Origin: an uncultured Shewanella sp.
GTDB lineage: Bacteria; Pseudomonadota; Gammaproteobacteria; Enterobacterales; Shewanellaceae
Reading direction: 5' to 3'
NCBI RefSeq assembly: GCF_947501225.1
Contig: NZ_CANMUW010000012.1
Span: 1-64,000 of the forward strand
Length of the DNA: 64,000 nt
Shown: piece by piece, positions 17,814 through 28,137 of the stretch
How positions within the stretch are numbered: position 1 is the stretch's first letter
Layout of the letters: every line of letters begins with the position of its first letter
Made by a program: the position numbers and the translations under genes
The notes under the pieces: model-generated
Seen by the model: only the letters and a program-made list of their open reading frames with translations
What the model was told of the DNA's origin: nothing
Databases searched by the model: none

Positions 17814-19037
17814 TTAGCCACTGATCATATTATTTAGCTCTAAGATGGGCTGCAGAATAGCCAGAACGATAAACAGCACCACGGCAGCCATACTCACCAC
17901 TAGCATAGGTTCAAACACACCCAGGGCAATGTTCACGTTGGACTCAAACTCTCTGTCCTGATTATCTGCCGCTCGCTCCAACATATGTTCAAGCTGACCA
18001 CTCTTCTCACCCGAGGTGATCATATAGAGCATCATAGGAGGAAAAAGTTTCGTATTCGTCAGGGCGGCGCCTAAGCTGGTGCCCTCCCTGACTCTTGCCG
18101 TCGCCTCTTCGACCGCGGCGCGTACTTTAACATTGATAAGCACTTCACTGGCAATACGCATTGCATCAAGCAGTGGTACCGCACTGGCGGTTAAAATACT
18201 TAAGGTGCGTGCAAAGCGGGCAGTATTCAACCCTTTGCTGACACGGCCAATTACCGGAAAAACGAGTAACAGGCTATCGTACTTCATCCGATACTCGGCT
18301 TTCATCAACAAGCGCTTAAACAGCACCAAGCCTATGACGATGACCCCTAAGATCATCAAGCCATAATCTCTGACAAAATCAGATGATGCGATCAGTAACA
18401 GGGTAGTCCAGGGAAGCTCCTGCCCCATATGTTCAAACTGTCCCACCACCTCAGGCACAACTGCGGCCAGTAGGATGGCGATAACACTGATAGCAACCAG
18501 GGTAAGCACGACAGGATAGATCATCGCCTGCGTCATCTTACTCTTGAGCTGATGCCTTCTCTCTGTGTAATCTGCCAGACGGTTAAGGACCACCTCAAGG
18601 TGACCGGACTTCTCTCCCGACGCCACCATGGCACGGTAGAGATCATCGAAGATATGCGGAAATTCAGCCATGGAGTCTGCAAGGCTATAACCCTCAACGA
18701 CACGGGATCTCACCGCCATCACCATGCTGGCTAACCTGGCTTTCTCACACTGTTGGCCTACCGCCTTAAGTGCCTCCTCGACGGGAAGTCCTGCAGCAAC
18801 TAAGGTGGCTATCTGACGTGTGATCAGTGCAAGCTCTGCAACGGAGATGCCGCGCTTAAACAAGCTTTTTCCCGACGATTTCGCTTTGGACTCTTTCTCA
18901 ACCACAGGAGTGATCTCCAGTGGCATCAATCGCTGTTCGCGCAGTTGACCGCGAGCATGACGAGCCGTATCGGCTTCCATCACGCCTTTCTTCTGTTTTC
19001 CTTTAGAGTCTAAGGCCTTATATTCAAATGCTGGCAT
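17814..19037 (-). CDS. gspF: Type II secretion inner membrane platform protein F
   Basis: GspF is the polytopic core of the inner-membrane platform. It begins MPAFEYKALDSKGKQKKG and carries two repeated helical domains, each with a SGEKSGxLE motif (near residues 195-235 and 330-350), and three membrane segments. The 407-residue length is normal. It starts three bases after the gspE stop. Confidence 0.95.
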   Translation of the reverse strand: MPAFEYKALDSKGKQKKGVMEADTARHARGQLREQRLMPLEITPVVEKESKAKSSGKSLFKRGISVAELALITRQIATLVAAGLPVEEALKAVGQQCEKARLASMVMAVRSRVVEGYSLADSMAEFPHIFDDLYRAMVASGEKSGHLEVVLNRLADYTERRHQLKSKMTQAMIYPVVLTLVAISVIAILLAAVVPEVVGQFEHMGQELPWTTLLLIASSDFVRDYGLMILGVIVIGLVLFKRLLMKAEYRMKYDSLLLVFPVIGRVSKGLNTARFARTLSILTASAVPLLDAMRIASEVLINVKVRAAVEEATARVREGTSLGAALTNTKLFPPMMLYMITSGEKSGQLEHMLERAADNQDREFESNVNIALGVFEPMLVVSMAAVVLFIVLAILQPILELNNMISG

Positions 19038-19040
19038 CTG

Positions 19041-20615
19041 TTACTCCTCGCGGGTGACACGCAACACTTCCTCAAGCGTTGTGATCCCTGCAAGTACCTT
19101 ACCCATACCGTCATGACGAATACTCGGCGTCGACTGACGAATATGCTTCTCAATCGCCAGCTCACCGCGGCCCGTATGAATAAGCTCACGAACATCATCA
19201 TCGACCACCAGAAGTTCATGTATCCCTGTACGTCCACGGTAACCGTTGTGACCACAAGCCTTACAGCCCTGAGCACGATATATCACCCGGCTGTCGTCGG
19301 CATCGATGCCCAGCAGCGCGCGCTCACTCTGATCCGGCACATGCTCAGACTTACAGTCGGAACACAGGGTTCTAATCAGTCTTTGAGCCAATACTCCCAA
19401 CAGGCTCGAGGAGACGAGGAAAGGCTCGACCCCCATATCCTGTAATCGGGTAATCGACCCCGATGCGGTATTGGTATGCAGAGTCGACAGCACCATATGA
19501 CCGGTTAACGATGCCTGAACCGCAATCTGCGCCGTCTCCAGGTCACGGATCTCACCAATCATGACCACGTCGGGATCCTGACGAAGAATCGCACGCAGTC
19601 CGCGGGCAAAGGTCATATCGACCTTAGTGTTGACCTGAGTCTGACCAATTCCTTCGAGTTCATACTCGATAGGGTCTTCGACGGTAAGAATATTGGTATC
19701 TTTAGAGTTAAGCTCGGTCAAACCGGCATAGAGAGTCGTACTCTTACCCGAGCCCGTAGGTCCGGTGACCAGGATGATACCGTGAGGCTTACGGATCAGC
19801 TCATCGAACTGAATACGCACCTGCTCTGTCATACCCAGTTGAACCAGGTCCAGGTTACCCGCATTCTTATCCAGCAGACGCAGTACCACACGCTCGCCAT
19901 GGCTGGACGGCATTGTCGATACACGCACATCGACGGCGCGGCCGGCGATACGTAACGAGATACGGCCATCCTGAGGCACACGCTTCTCGGCGATATCCAG
20001 ACGTGCCATCACCTTAATACGTGAAACCAGAAGTGACGAGAGTTTACGGTTCGGCTTGAGCACCTCTTTGAGTACACCGTCGACACGGAAACGCACGACA
20101 AGTTGTTTCTCATAGGTCTCGATGTGGATATCCGAGGCTTCCTCTTTAATCGCCTCCGACAGTAAGGCATTGATTAGCTTGATGATAGGTGCGTCATCAT
20201 CACCTTCAAGCAGATCTTCGGTCTGAGGCAGCTCCTCGGCCAGAGTAAACAGATCCATCTCATTACCGATATCTTCCATCAGCTGCTGAGCCTCAGATGA
20301 GTTAGCCTGATAGGCCTGAGTCAACCTGGCTTCAAACTCGTCCGGCGCCAGCTGAACAAGAGGTAACTCCTGCCCCGTATAACGGCGCGCCTCGAGCAGG
20401 GCTTCAACCGGCGTAGCATCGGTATGGTATAGGGTAAGCGGTTGCTCACCGACACTGTCGAGCACCACCTCGAAGCGATGCGCAAAGGCGAAGGGTAATC
20501 GCTCCTTACTCGTCGAGTGAAACACCTCATCGCTTTCACTCTCTGCCGCCAGTCCCAGCTCACCTGTCACTTGAGCCAGTTCATCATTCTGAGAAGCTTG
20601 GATCTCACTCATCAT
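19041..20615 (-). CDS. gspE: Type II secretion ATPase E
   Basis: GspE is the cytoplasmic hexameric ATPase driving pseudopilus assembly. The Walker A is GPTGSGKST (285-293), the Walker B/His region is VMIGEIRD (351-358), and a zinc-binding C4 set is present (Cys418, 421, 451, 454). The start overlaps the end of gspD by 11 bases. Confidence 0.96.
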   Translation of the reverse strand: MMSEIQASQNDELAQVTGELGLAAESESDEVFHSTSKERLPFAFAHRFEVVLDSVGEQPLTLYHTDATPVEALLEARRYTGQELPLVQLAPDEFEARLTQAYQANSSEAQQLMEDIGNEMDLFTLAEELPQTEDLLEGDDDAPIIKLINALLSEAIKEEASDIHIETYEKQLVVRFRVDGVLKEVLKPNRKLSSLLVSRIKVMARLDIAEKRVPQDGRISLRIAGRAVDVRVSTMPSSHGERVVLRLLDKNAGNLDLVQLGMTEQVRIQFDELIRKPHGIILVTGPTGSGKSTTLYAGLTELNSKDTNILTVEDPIEYELEGIGQTQVNTKVDMTFARGLRAILRQDPDVVMIGEIRDLETAQIAVQASLTGHMVLSTLHTNTASGSITRLQDMGVEPFLVSSSLLGVLAQRLIRTLCSDCKSEHVPDQSERALLGIDADDSRVIYRAQGCKACGHNGYRGRTGIHELLVVDDDVRELIHTGRGELAIEKHIRQSTPSIRHDGMGKVLAGITTLEEVLRVTREE

Positions 20616-22737
20616 CTTTCTCTTCGCTTGAGTTCTCTTGCTGATCTTTCTCTTTGCTCTCGGAGATCGTCTTCAGGGCCGGATCGGTTTCGCGCATATT
20701 AGTCGCCAGCCCCTTGCCCTCTTTGTAACGTTCCAGAATATCGTTGACCTCGGGAGGAAGATAATCAGACTGACTCCACTCTTCGAGTACAGGCACCTCG
20801 CTGTTTGGCATCAGGTTGATACCACGCTCCTGCTGCTCAAGCTGCAGTGCGCGGAAGTAGTTATACTTACGCCCTGCGATGCCCTCCATGGTGATGCCGT
20901 CGCGGATAATGGTCGGCTTGATAAATACCATCAGGTTTTTCTTCTTCTTGCCACTGGAAGATGACTTGAACAGATGACCGATAACCGGGATATCACCGAG
21001 GAAAGGCACCTTCTGCACACTTTCCTGCACCTCTTCGTTGATAAGGCCGCCCAGGACGACGATCTGACCCGAATCGGCCATAACCGTCGTGGTCAGACGA
21101 CGGGTCGCGAAGGTCACGTCGACGCCGGTTTTACCGTTGATACCGGACACCTCCTGCTCGATGGTTAACTTAACCGAAGTGCCTTCGTTGATCTGCGGCA
21201 CGACCTTAAGCTTAACCCCGACTTCCTTACGCTCGACCGTCTGGAACGGGTTGTTGTTATTCGAGCTCGAGGTAGAACCGGTCAAAATAGGCACCTCATC
21301 ACCGACGATAAACGAGGCTTCCTGATTATCCAGTGTGGTGATAGAGGGAGTCGCCAGAACATTCGACTTAGTATCGCTGGAGACCGCCTGGATCAGCGCC
21401 CCGAAGTCGCCCATGGCCACGCCCCACGCCATACCATTCACCTTGCCCAGGGCCTGAGCCAACAGGGTGATATCACCTTGAGTGGCCGGGTTCGTTGTAC
21501 AGGTACCATTTGAATCACAAACCTTGGTGCCATCTTTCTCTTGGGCCTGCCAGATACCGGCACCGATTTCGCCGATTGTCGGGCCTAAGTTGTTGAACTG
21601 AGTACCACCACCGGAAGCCGTGGCCCACTGCACGCCGAAACCGACATCATCACCCTCGGCGACCTCGACAATAATAGCCTCTACCAGTACCTGTGCACGG
21701 CGAATATCCAGCTGATTGACGACACTCTCTATGGTGCGCATCTGATCAGGCTCGGCGCTGATGACCAGAGCATTGGTATCGGTATGGGCCATGATGTTAA
21801 TTTCATTACGACGCTTACTGCCGCCCGCCTGCGCGCCACCATCTTTATCATCGACCAGCTTCTGGGCAAAACCGGTCAACACCTCTACCAGATCTTCGGC
21901 ATTGGCATAACGCAGGTAACGCACCTTAGTGTTGCCCATGCTGGCCTGCTCGGCATCCAGATTCTTAATCAGTGCCACCACACGCTGGCGACTCTTCTCA
22001 TCACCACTGACAATAACCGCATTCATCCGCTCATCCGCCACCACCTTAGGCGCCTGTCCCGGCAGCTGTGACTTATTGGCGGTCGAACGGTAGAGGCTAT
22101 CGATAATTCGTACAATCTCACCCGCAGATGCAAACTCGAGAGAGACCACCTGAACCTCTGTGTCACCCTGCTTATCGACGCGGCGCACGATCTCAACTAA
22201 TTTGTTTACCACGGCCGCGCGGCCCGAGATCATCAATACATTGGATGGGTCATAGTTAACGACATTACCGCCACCGGCATTATCATTGAGCTGACGAAGC
22301 AACGGTGCCAGTTGCTTGGCTTCGGTGTTATAGAGGGCAACGATGCGTGTCACCATCTCATCGCCTAAGCCGGGTTTATCATCATCGGCAACCCGGATAG
22401 ATGCGGTCTTAGCATCCTTATCCTTGATCACCTTGATGATATTGTTGTCCATCTCTACGACCGCATAGCCATAGACCTGAAGCACATTGAGGAAGAATTG
22501 ATAATACTGCTCATCGTCCAGCAGATCATAGCTACGTACGTTGATCTTGCCGCGAACCGTTGGGTCGACGATGATGGTTCTATTCAGGTTTTTACCAACT
22601 ATGTTGATAAACTCTTGAATATCAGTCCCTTTAAAATTTGCCGCATACTGCTCAGACCAAGCGATTTGAGGAGCTAAGAGTGAGGCTCCCATCACCACGC
22701 CTGCGATAAGCTTGTGACGAATTTTCTTATTATTCAT
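20605..22737 (-). CDS. gspD: Type II secretion outer membrane secretin D
   Basis: GspD forms the outer-membrane channel. A signal peptide (to about residue 28, ending APQIAWS) is followed by N0-N3 domains and the secretin domain, with the conserved [18 protein letters not shown] gate region and [12 protein letters not shown]. The C-terminal S-like domain ends with a charged tail. Length is 710 residues. It is 24 bases after gspC. Confidence 0.96.
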   Translation of the reverse strand: MNNKKIRHKLIAGVVMGASLLAPQIAWSEQYAANFKGTDIQEFINIVGKNLNRTIIVDPTVRGKINVRSYDLLDDEQYYQFFLNVLQVYGYAVVEMDNNIIKVIKDKDAKTASIRVADDDKPGLGDEMVTRIVALYNTEAKQLAPLLRQLNDNAGGGNVVNYDPSNVLMISGRAAVVNKLVEIVRRVDKQGDTEVQVVSLEFASAGEIVRIIDSLYRSTANKSQLPGQAPKVVADERMNAVIVSGDEKSRQRVVALIKNLDAEQASMGNTKVRYLRYANAEDLVEVLTGFAQKLVDDKDGGAQAGGSKRRNEINIMAHTDTNALVISAEPDQMRTIESVVNQLDIRRAQVLVEAIIVEVAEGDDVGFGVQWATASGGGTQFNNLGPTIGEIGAGIWQAQEKDGTKVCDSNGTCTTNPATQGDITLLAQALGKVNGMAWGVAMGDFGALIQAVSSDTKSNVLATPSITTLDNQEASFIVGDEVPILTGSTSSSNNNNPFQTVERKEVGVKLKVVPQINEGTSVKLTIEQEVSGINGKTGVDVTFATRRLTTTVMADSGQIVVLGGLINEEVQESVQKVPFLGDIPVIGHLFKSSSSGKKKKNLMVFIKPTIIRDGITMEGIAGRKYNYFRALQLEQQERGINLMPNSEVPVLEEWSQSDYLPPEVNDILERYKEGKGLATNMRETDPALKTISESKEKDQQENSSEEKDDE

Positions 22738-22761
22738 TTGTTTACTTCCCCTAAAACCTTT

Positions 22762-23673
22762 TTATTGCGGCAGACTGAACAGGATCTCAACCAGCTGCCC
22801 TTCCCGTTCGATCATCAAAGAGATCTCGGTTAATTCAGGTAGTTGTGCCATTACTTCCAATGCCTGACTCATCTGAGTCAAATCATAGCCGTTTATTGAT
22901 TTCGCTAAATCGTTAGCCTTAAAACCAGCCTTCTTGAATAGTTCTCTATCTTTTCCGGGATTCAAGCGGTAGCCCTGGAGCTCACCACCACGTTTTACCG
23001 GAGAGATTGCCAGATAGTCGGTCAATTTACTCGGATCGGCTAACAGCTCATCTCTCGAGCTCACCAGCTCCTTAGCAACCTGCTTATCTTTTCTCTTATC
23101 GACCTTACCCATCGACGACTTGGCTCGCTGCAACTGCTGATTCGCCTTACCACCGGTCTCATATTTTAGTCCATCCAGCATCAAGGTCTCATAGCGACCA
23201 CTGTTAGTTATGATAATGCGATCCGCATAAACCTCTTTCAGCGAGGCCGAGGTACCTCTAATTTTATCACCTAAACTATAGGTGTTCTGACTGCCACCGG
23301 AGGCAATGACTGCTAACCCATGCTGTTGAGCTGTGGACGCCACAACCCCGGTCAATTGTATGGAGAGTGAGGTTTTAGGTGCGTCGGTGATCTTTTCTTC
23401 AACTGGTGCAATTTTAGGCTGTTCTGCCCCCGATTCGGCCCTACCGAACAGAGACAACTCCTTCAAACCAGAGATACTGACACGGCCAGCCGAACTGTGA
23501 CTAACCGGAGTAGGTTGCCAGTTTGATGGTGAATCAGAAGCCGGAACCAGCTTCCAGGTGATCTGAGCCAGGAGGTAGATGGTTACTAATAAACCGACCC
23601 AAAAAGCCGCCAAACTCAAAGGCTTATGCGGTATTCCCGCAGCCTTACTAATAACTTTATCTAATAAATCCAT
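22762..23673 (-). CDS. gspC: Type II secretion protein C
   Basis: GspC links the inner-membrane platform to the GspD secretin. One membrane segment (about 20-41) is followed by the HR domain (LTGVVASTAQQHGLAVIASGG) and a C-terminal PDZ-like domain (GYRLNPGKDRELFKKAGFKANDLAKSI). It is the first gene of the operon and divergent from hslR across 257 bases. Confidence 0.94.
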   Translation of the reverse strand: MDLLDKVISKAAGIPHKPLSLAAFWVGLLVTIYLLAQITWKLVPASDSPSNWQPTPVSHSSAGRVSISGLKELSLFGRAESGAEQPKIAPVEEKITDAPKTSLSIQLTGVVASTAQQHGLAVIASGGSQNTYSLGDKIRGTSASLKEVYADRIIITNSGRYETLMLDGLKYETGGKANQQLQRAKSSMGKVDKRKDKQVAKELVSSRDELLADPSKLTDYLAISPVKRGGELQGYRLNPGKDRELFKKAGFKANDLAKSINGYDLTQMSQALEVMAQLPELTEISLMIEREGQLVEILFSLPQ

Positions 23674-23930
23674 ATTGAGTGGACCCTCTGTACAGGTCTC
23701 TGTTCTGCTTAAGATAATTTAGGATGTCGTGACTCATGCTAACCCACACTGCTAATGGCAACAAGCCCATAACACCTGCTTAATTGGCGAAAATAGGCCA
23801 AATATGCTAACTTTACGCGCCTTAAAAGGGTGTGAAGCTGGTCGCTATATTAGGTGATCACAAGACTAAAAAGCGATTTTATTACCCAGCATGTGAAGTC
23901 GCCCATCATTAATTTCACTATGGAGACTCG

Positions 23931-24329
23931 ATGAGTAAGTCGTCCGAACAACCAAAAGCCGTCCGTCTGGATAAATGGCTATGGGCCGCACGCTTCTATA
24001 AGACCCGTGCCATCGCAAAAGAGATGATTAATGGTGGCAAGGTTCACTACAATGGGCAGCGTACAAAATCCAGTAAAATTGCCGAACTGGATGCAGTGAT
24101 CAAACTACGGCAAGGTTATGACGAAAAAGAGGTCGTTATAAAAAAACTGTCAGATCAGCGTCAAAAGGCAACATTTGCACAAACTCTGTACCAGGAAACG
24201 CCTGAAAGCATTGCTAAAAGAGAGACCTATGCTGAGGCGAGGCGCTTAAATGTACTGAATAACCCGGCTCCGGACCATAAGCCGGATAAGAAGCAGCGCC
24301 GACAATTAATCCGCTTCAAGGGGAGTTAA
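23931..24329 (+). CDS. hslR: Heat shock protein 15 (ribosome-associated S4 protein)
   Basis: Hsp15 binds stalled 50S subunits carrying peptidyl-tRNA after heat shock. The S4 RNA-binding domain RLDKWLWAARFYKTRAIA to HYNG spans about residues 12-45, with a basic C-terminus. The 132-residue length matches. GGAG precedes the ATG by six bases. It is followed 95 bases later by hslO, the usual pairing. Confidence 0.94.
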   Translation: MSKSSEQPKAVRLDKWLWAARFYKTRAIAKEMINGGKVHYNGQRTKSSKIAELDAVIKLRQGYDEKEVVIKKLSDQRQKATFAQTLYQETPESIAKRETYAEARRLNVLNNPAPDHKPDKKQRRQLIRFKGS

Positions 24330-24424
24330 TATCGAGTTCACCATTGAAGTCGCGATAAAAGGCCATATATTAAACACCAACAGAATAGTTTTATACCGAA
24401 TGACATTGTGAGATTGAGAGATAA

Positions 24425-25285
24425 ATGAGTAAAGACAATTTGCACCGCTACCTATTTGAAAATGCTGACGTCCGTGGCGAGTTGGTACAACTTGAGAAGA
24501 GTTATCAGGAGATCCTCTCGGCTCATACCTACCCGGCTCAAATCCAGGAGTTGCTGGGTGAGCTGATGGCCGCAACATCTCTGTTGACGGCAACACTTAA
24601 GTTCAGCGGTGATATCAGTGTTCAGCTTCAAGGTGACGGCCCGGTCTCACTCGCAGTGATTAACGGCAACAACCTTCAGCAGCTCAGAGGCGTTGCACGC
24701 TGGGACGGTGAACTGGCCCAGGGTGCCGACCTGCAGCAACTGTTTGGAAAGGGGCATATGGTTATCACGCTTACCCCAACAAAAGGCGAACGCTACCAGG
24801 GTGTTGTAGCACTGGATAAGGATTCTCTTGCGGCATGTCTGGAAGAGTACTTTACTCAATCGGAGCAGCTCCCCACTAAAATATCTCTGTTCGCCAACGG
24901 TAAACAGGCGGCCGGTATGTTGCTGCAGATCCTGCCGAGTGAAGCCGATCATAACGCCGAGTTTGAACACCTAGAGCAGCTTACCGCCACAGTTAAGGCC
25001 GAAGAGCTGTTCGACCTGGAGGCCGAGGAGGTGTTACACCGCCTCTATCATCAGGAGGAGGTTCGACTGTTTGACCCCATCGAAGTGACTTTCTCATGTA
25101 CCTGCTCCAGAGAGCGCAGCGCCTCAGCGATTAGAACCGTATCGAAAGCTGAAATCGATGCGATCATCGCCGAACAGGGCAAGATTGAGATGGGCTGTGA
25201 GTACTGCAACACCACATATCACTTCGATTCAATTGATGTTGAAACAATTTTCAACAACACCCAGGCACCTGAAACGAAACAGTAG
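24425..25285 (+). CDS. hslO: Redox-regulated chaperone Hsp33
   Basis: Hsp33 is a holdase activated by disulfide formation and zinc release under oxidative stress. The C-terminal zinc cysteines are Cys225 and Cys227 (CTC) and Cys258 and Cys261 (CEYC). The 286-residue length is typical. It lies downstream of hslR and ends at a strong terminator. Confidence 0.96.
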   Translation: MSKDNLHRYLFENADVRGELVQLEKSYQEILSAHTYPAQIQELLGELMAATSLLTATLKFSGDISVQLQGDGPVSLAVINGNNLQQLRGVARWDGELAQGADLQQLFGKGHMVITLTPTKGERYQGVVALDKDSLAACLEEYFTQSEQLPTKISLFANGKQAAGMLLQILPSEADHNAEFEHLEQLTATVKAEELFDLEAEEVLHRLYHQEEVRLFDPIEVTFSCTCSRERSASAIRTVSKAEIDAIIAEQGKIEMGCEYCNTTYHFDSIDVETIFNNTQAPETKQ

Positions 25286-25311
25286 CCACGACTATCTCAT
25301 AGTGAAATTCG

Positions 25312-25341
25312 GGAGGGCGCTTGTGAGCGCCCTCTTTTTTT
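25312..25341 (+). terminator. Rho-independent terminator after hslO
   Basis: Stem GAGGGCGC / GCGCCCTC, loop TTGTGA, followed by seven T. A textbook terminator 27 bases after the hslO stop. Confidence 0.92.
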
Positions 25342-25489
25342 GATTAAAAACACGATCTTCCTCACACATTCATATCTGCTTAAGTTACAATCACGTTTCA
25401 GCGCATCAAGACGCCGGTTTTTCAGAATAAAAATACAAGTCAGCAAAGACTGACAAATAATTCCGACCTTAAACATGGAGACCCTACAA

Positions 25490-27031
25490 ATGGCGGATGG
25501 AACAGATCGTACCCACCTAAACCCCTCAACGGCACAACTCATTGAACTTGCTCTCGAACGAGGCGAAGGTGAACTGACTGCAAACGGTGCTCTAGTGGCA
25601 AAAACCGGTGAACGCACCGGTCGTTCGCCTAACGATCGCTTCATCGTTAAAGAGCCCGGCTCAGAAGCAGATATCGATTGGGGCCCGGTCAACAAACCCT
25701 TCGAGCAAGATGCCTTCACCGCACTATGGAACAGAGTCGAAGCTTATCTGGGTGACAAAGAGCTGTTTGTCTCAGAGCTGGAGGTAGGCGCAGATCCTGA
25801 ACACTACCAACCGGTACAGGTCACCACCGAGACTGCCTGGCATCAACTGTTTGCCCGCAACCTCTTTATCGTACCGGAGCAGTTTAACGCTGCAGATAAA
25901 CCTGTCTGGCAGATAATGAATGCGCCGGGCTTTGAATGCTTACCGGAAAGAGACGCTACTCACTCCGATGCTACCGTGATCATCAACTTTGCCGAACGCA
26001 AGGTGTTGCTTGCCGGCCTTAAGTACGCCGGTGAGATGAAAAAGTCTATGTTTTCGGTACAAAACTTCCTGCTTCCGGCAAAAGGCGTGCTACCTATGCA
26101 CTGCTCGGCTAACGTCGGGATCCAGGGCGATACAACCCTATTCTTCGGCCTGTCAGGCACGGGGAAGACCACGCTGTCGGCCGATCCTAAGCGCTTTCTC
26201 ATCGGCGATGACGAGCATGGCTGGGCACCTGGCGGTGTCTTCAACATCGAAGGGGGGTGTTACGCCAAGTGTATCGATCTGAGCCAGAAGAATGAGCCCG
26301 TTATCTGGGATGCGATCCGCTTCGGAACCGTTCTGGAAAACGTCACCATGGATGAGAATCGTATTCCCGATTACACCGACTCGACCCTTACGGAGAACAG
26401 TCGCGCCGCTTATCCACTGGAGCATATCGAACTGCGTAAAGAGGAGAACCGAGGCAATGAACCCCATGCGGTTGTCTTCTTAACCTGTGACGTTTCGGGT
26501 GTCTTGCCTCCTGTATCTATCCTCACCAAGGAGCAGGCTGCCTACCACTTCCTGTCGGGTTACACGGCTAAGGTCGGCTCTACTGAGATGGGATCGAGTT
26601 CTGCGATTCAATCTACTTTCTCAACCTGTTTCGGCGCACCTTTCTTCCCTCGCCCCGCAGGCGTTTACGCCGAGCTGTTGATGAAGCGTATCGAGTCATT
26701 CGGTAGTCAGGTCTATCTGGTCAATACCGGTTGGACCGGCGGCCCATACGGGATCGGTAAGCGTTTCGATATTCCAACGACCCGAGCCATCATAGATGCC
26801 ATCGTCAATGACGATCTAAAGGGGGTCGAGACAGAGCATCTACCTAAGCTGAACCTGAATGTTCCTCTGGCTATTCCCGGTGTTGAGACAAAATTGCTCA
26901 ATCCGGTAAACACCTGGGAAGACAAGGCTAAGTATGCAGAGTATGCCCAGCAGCTCGCCGAGAGCTTCACCGATAACTTCACTAAGTATCAGGTACCTGA
27001 CTCGATTAAGAACGCTGGACCAAAAGCTTAG
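25490..27031 (+). CDS. pckA: Phosphoenolpyruvate carboxykinase (ATP)
   Basis: PckA converts oxaloacetate and ATP to phosphoenolpyruvate in gluconeogenesis. The P-loop is GLSGTGKT (220-227) and the substrate loop RSPNDR is at 45-50. I choose the ATG at 25490 ([12 protein letters not shown]) because GGAG lies nine bases upstream and the family begins there. The frame also opens at 25475. The 513-residue length is normal. A terminator follows. Confidence 0.96.
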   Translation: MADGTDRTHLNPSTAQLIELALERGEGELTANGALVAKTGERTGRSPNDRFIVKEPGSEADIDWGPVNKPFEQDAFTALWNRVEAYLGDKELFVSELEVGADPEHYQPVQVTTETAWHQLFARNLFIVPEQFNAADKPVWQIMNAPGFECLPERDATHSDATVIINFAERKVLLAGLKYAGEMKKSMFSVQNFLLPAKGVLPMHCSANVGIQGDTTLFFGLSGTGKTTLSADPKRFLIGDDEHGWAPGGVFNIEGGCYAKCIDLSQKNEPVIWDAIRFGTVLENVTMDENRIPDYTDSTLTENSRAAYPLEHIELRKEENRGNEPHAVVFLTCDVSGVLPPVSILTKEQAAYHFLSGYTAKVGSTEMGSSSAIQSTFSTCFGAPFFPRPAGVYAELLMKRIESFGSQVYLVNTGWTGGPYGIGKRFDIPTTRAIIDAIVNDDLKGVETEHLPKLNLNVPLAIPGVETKLLNPVNTWEDKAKYAEYAQQLAESFTDNFTKYQVPDSIKNAGPKA

Positions 27032-27074
27032 CCTGAATGTACCACCCCATTTGGATTGAAGATTAAAACAACAT

Positions 27075-27107
27075 TCCCGGCCTGCTCACCCAGACCGGGA
27101 TTTTTTT
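27075..27107 (+). terminator. Rho-independent terminator after pckA
   Basis: Stem TCCCGG / CCGGGA, extended by CTG / CAG after one mismatch, followed by seven T. It sits between pckA and the convergent acetyltransferase gene. Confidence 0.88.
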
Positions 27108-27116
27108 ATCGGTGTC

Positions 27117-27743
27117 CTAGCCGTAAGCCTTTACCGCGTCTCTCAGCGCATCAATATCATCGCTGCAGAGGTGGCGCTTTAAGTCATCAAACTTCTCCCG
27201 GGGCCAGGAGTAGATATCCAGTGCCAATAGCTCGCCGATGAGCTCTGGGTTGAAACGATACTTGACCAGCTTTGCAGGACTTCCCGCCACCACGCTATAG
27301 GGTTCAACATCTTTGGTGACAATACTGTTAGCGGCGACGATAGCCCCCTCACCTATGGTCACACCCGGCATAACCATGGCTCGCATCCCCAACCAGCAAC
27401 CATCTCCAAGATGCGTGTCCCCCTTACCCTGGTAAGACTCTTCGATATATTCCATGAAGGGGTATAAACAGAACCAGTCAGCCCTGTGGTTATGGTTGCC
27501 CCCCATAAGAATCACCACTTCGGCGGCAATGCAGACATAGTCACCGATATAAAGCTGATCGATATGCCAATTTGGCTCCCTGTTTTCACCCTCACGATCT
27601 CCGCACAGGTAACGGATCACAGACTCTTCGAAACCATTATCCCAGCAATCGCTGTAATAACTATGTGTGCCCTTGATATGAATATTCTTGTTTCGTACAA
27701 CTTCATGCAACAGCTGAAATTTAGACCAGTGCTTTTTTGTCAT
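27117..27743 (-). CDS. CatB-like hexapeptide-repeat (xenobiotic) acyltransferase
   Basis: A 208-residue left-handed beta-helix acetyltransferase of the VatD/CatB type. Hexapeptide repeats run from about residue 65 to 165. The catalytic histidine region reads GGNHNHRADW, and the acetyl-CoA site region is MVMPGVTIGEGAIVAANSIV with the family motif VVAGSPAKLVKYRF. Such proteins acetylate chloramphenicol or streptogramins, but many chromosomal copies have unknown substrates. Resistance should not be assumed. It is a single gene. Confidence 0.88.
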   Translation of the reverse strand: MTKKHWSKFQLLHEVVRNKNIHIKGTHSYYSDCWDNGFEESVIRYLCGDREGENREPNWHIDQLYIGDYVCIAAEVVILMGGNHNHRADWFCLYPFMEYIEESYQGKGDTHLGDGCWLGMRAMVMPGVTIGEGAIVAANSIVTKDVEPYSVVAGSPAKLVKYRFNPELIGELLALDIYSWPREKFDDLKRHLCSDDIDALRDAVKAYG

Positions 27744-28137
27744 GACAATTTTCTCTTAATATAATTTCTTAAGTTACCTCTGCCACGGAACGCTTGTATG
27801 TGGCGATGTGTTCACGTTCAAAACACATCACCTGTCAATTCTGGGATGATTTAATAGCGGAATCATTTTCATCATGTTCTCCTGCCTCTCTGACAGGCAT
27901 TATAGCGAAACTTATTGATGCAGTAGTGAACTTGTTGAACAGAATTAGGCTCAACTTTCACTCATTCTCTCTTGGCTGAGATCTGAATGACCTCAACTGC
28001 AGCTCCCCATAAATCACAGGGAGTTATCCATTCAAAGAGATAGCAAATCAACCATTACGTGACCGCGCCTATTGTATTCATTAGTTATTTAATGAAAGAT
28101 ATCCGGCTAATAATAAAACCAATAATGAGTACCCGAC
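27744..28137. other. Intergenic region without recognised gene
   Basis: Between the divergent acetyltransferase and carboxypeptidase genes. I see no convincing coding frame. There is an inverted repeat GATGTGTT / AACACATC with a 9-base spacer at 27805-27829. The last 80 bases are AT-rich and could hold the carboxypeptidase promoter. Confidence 0.5.
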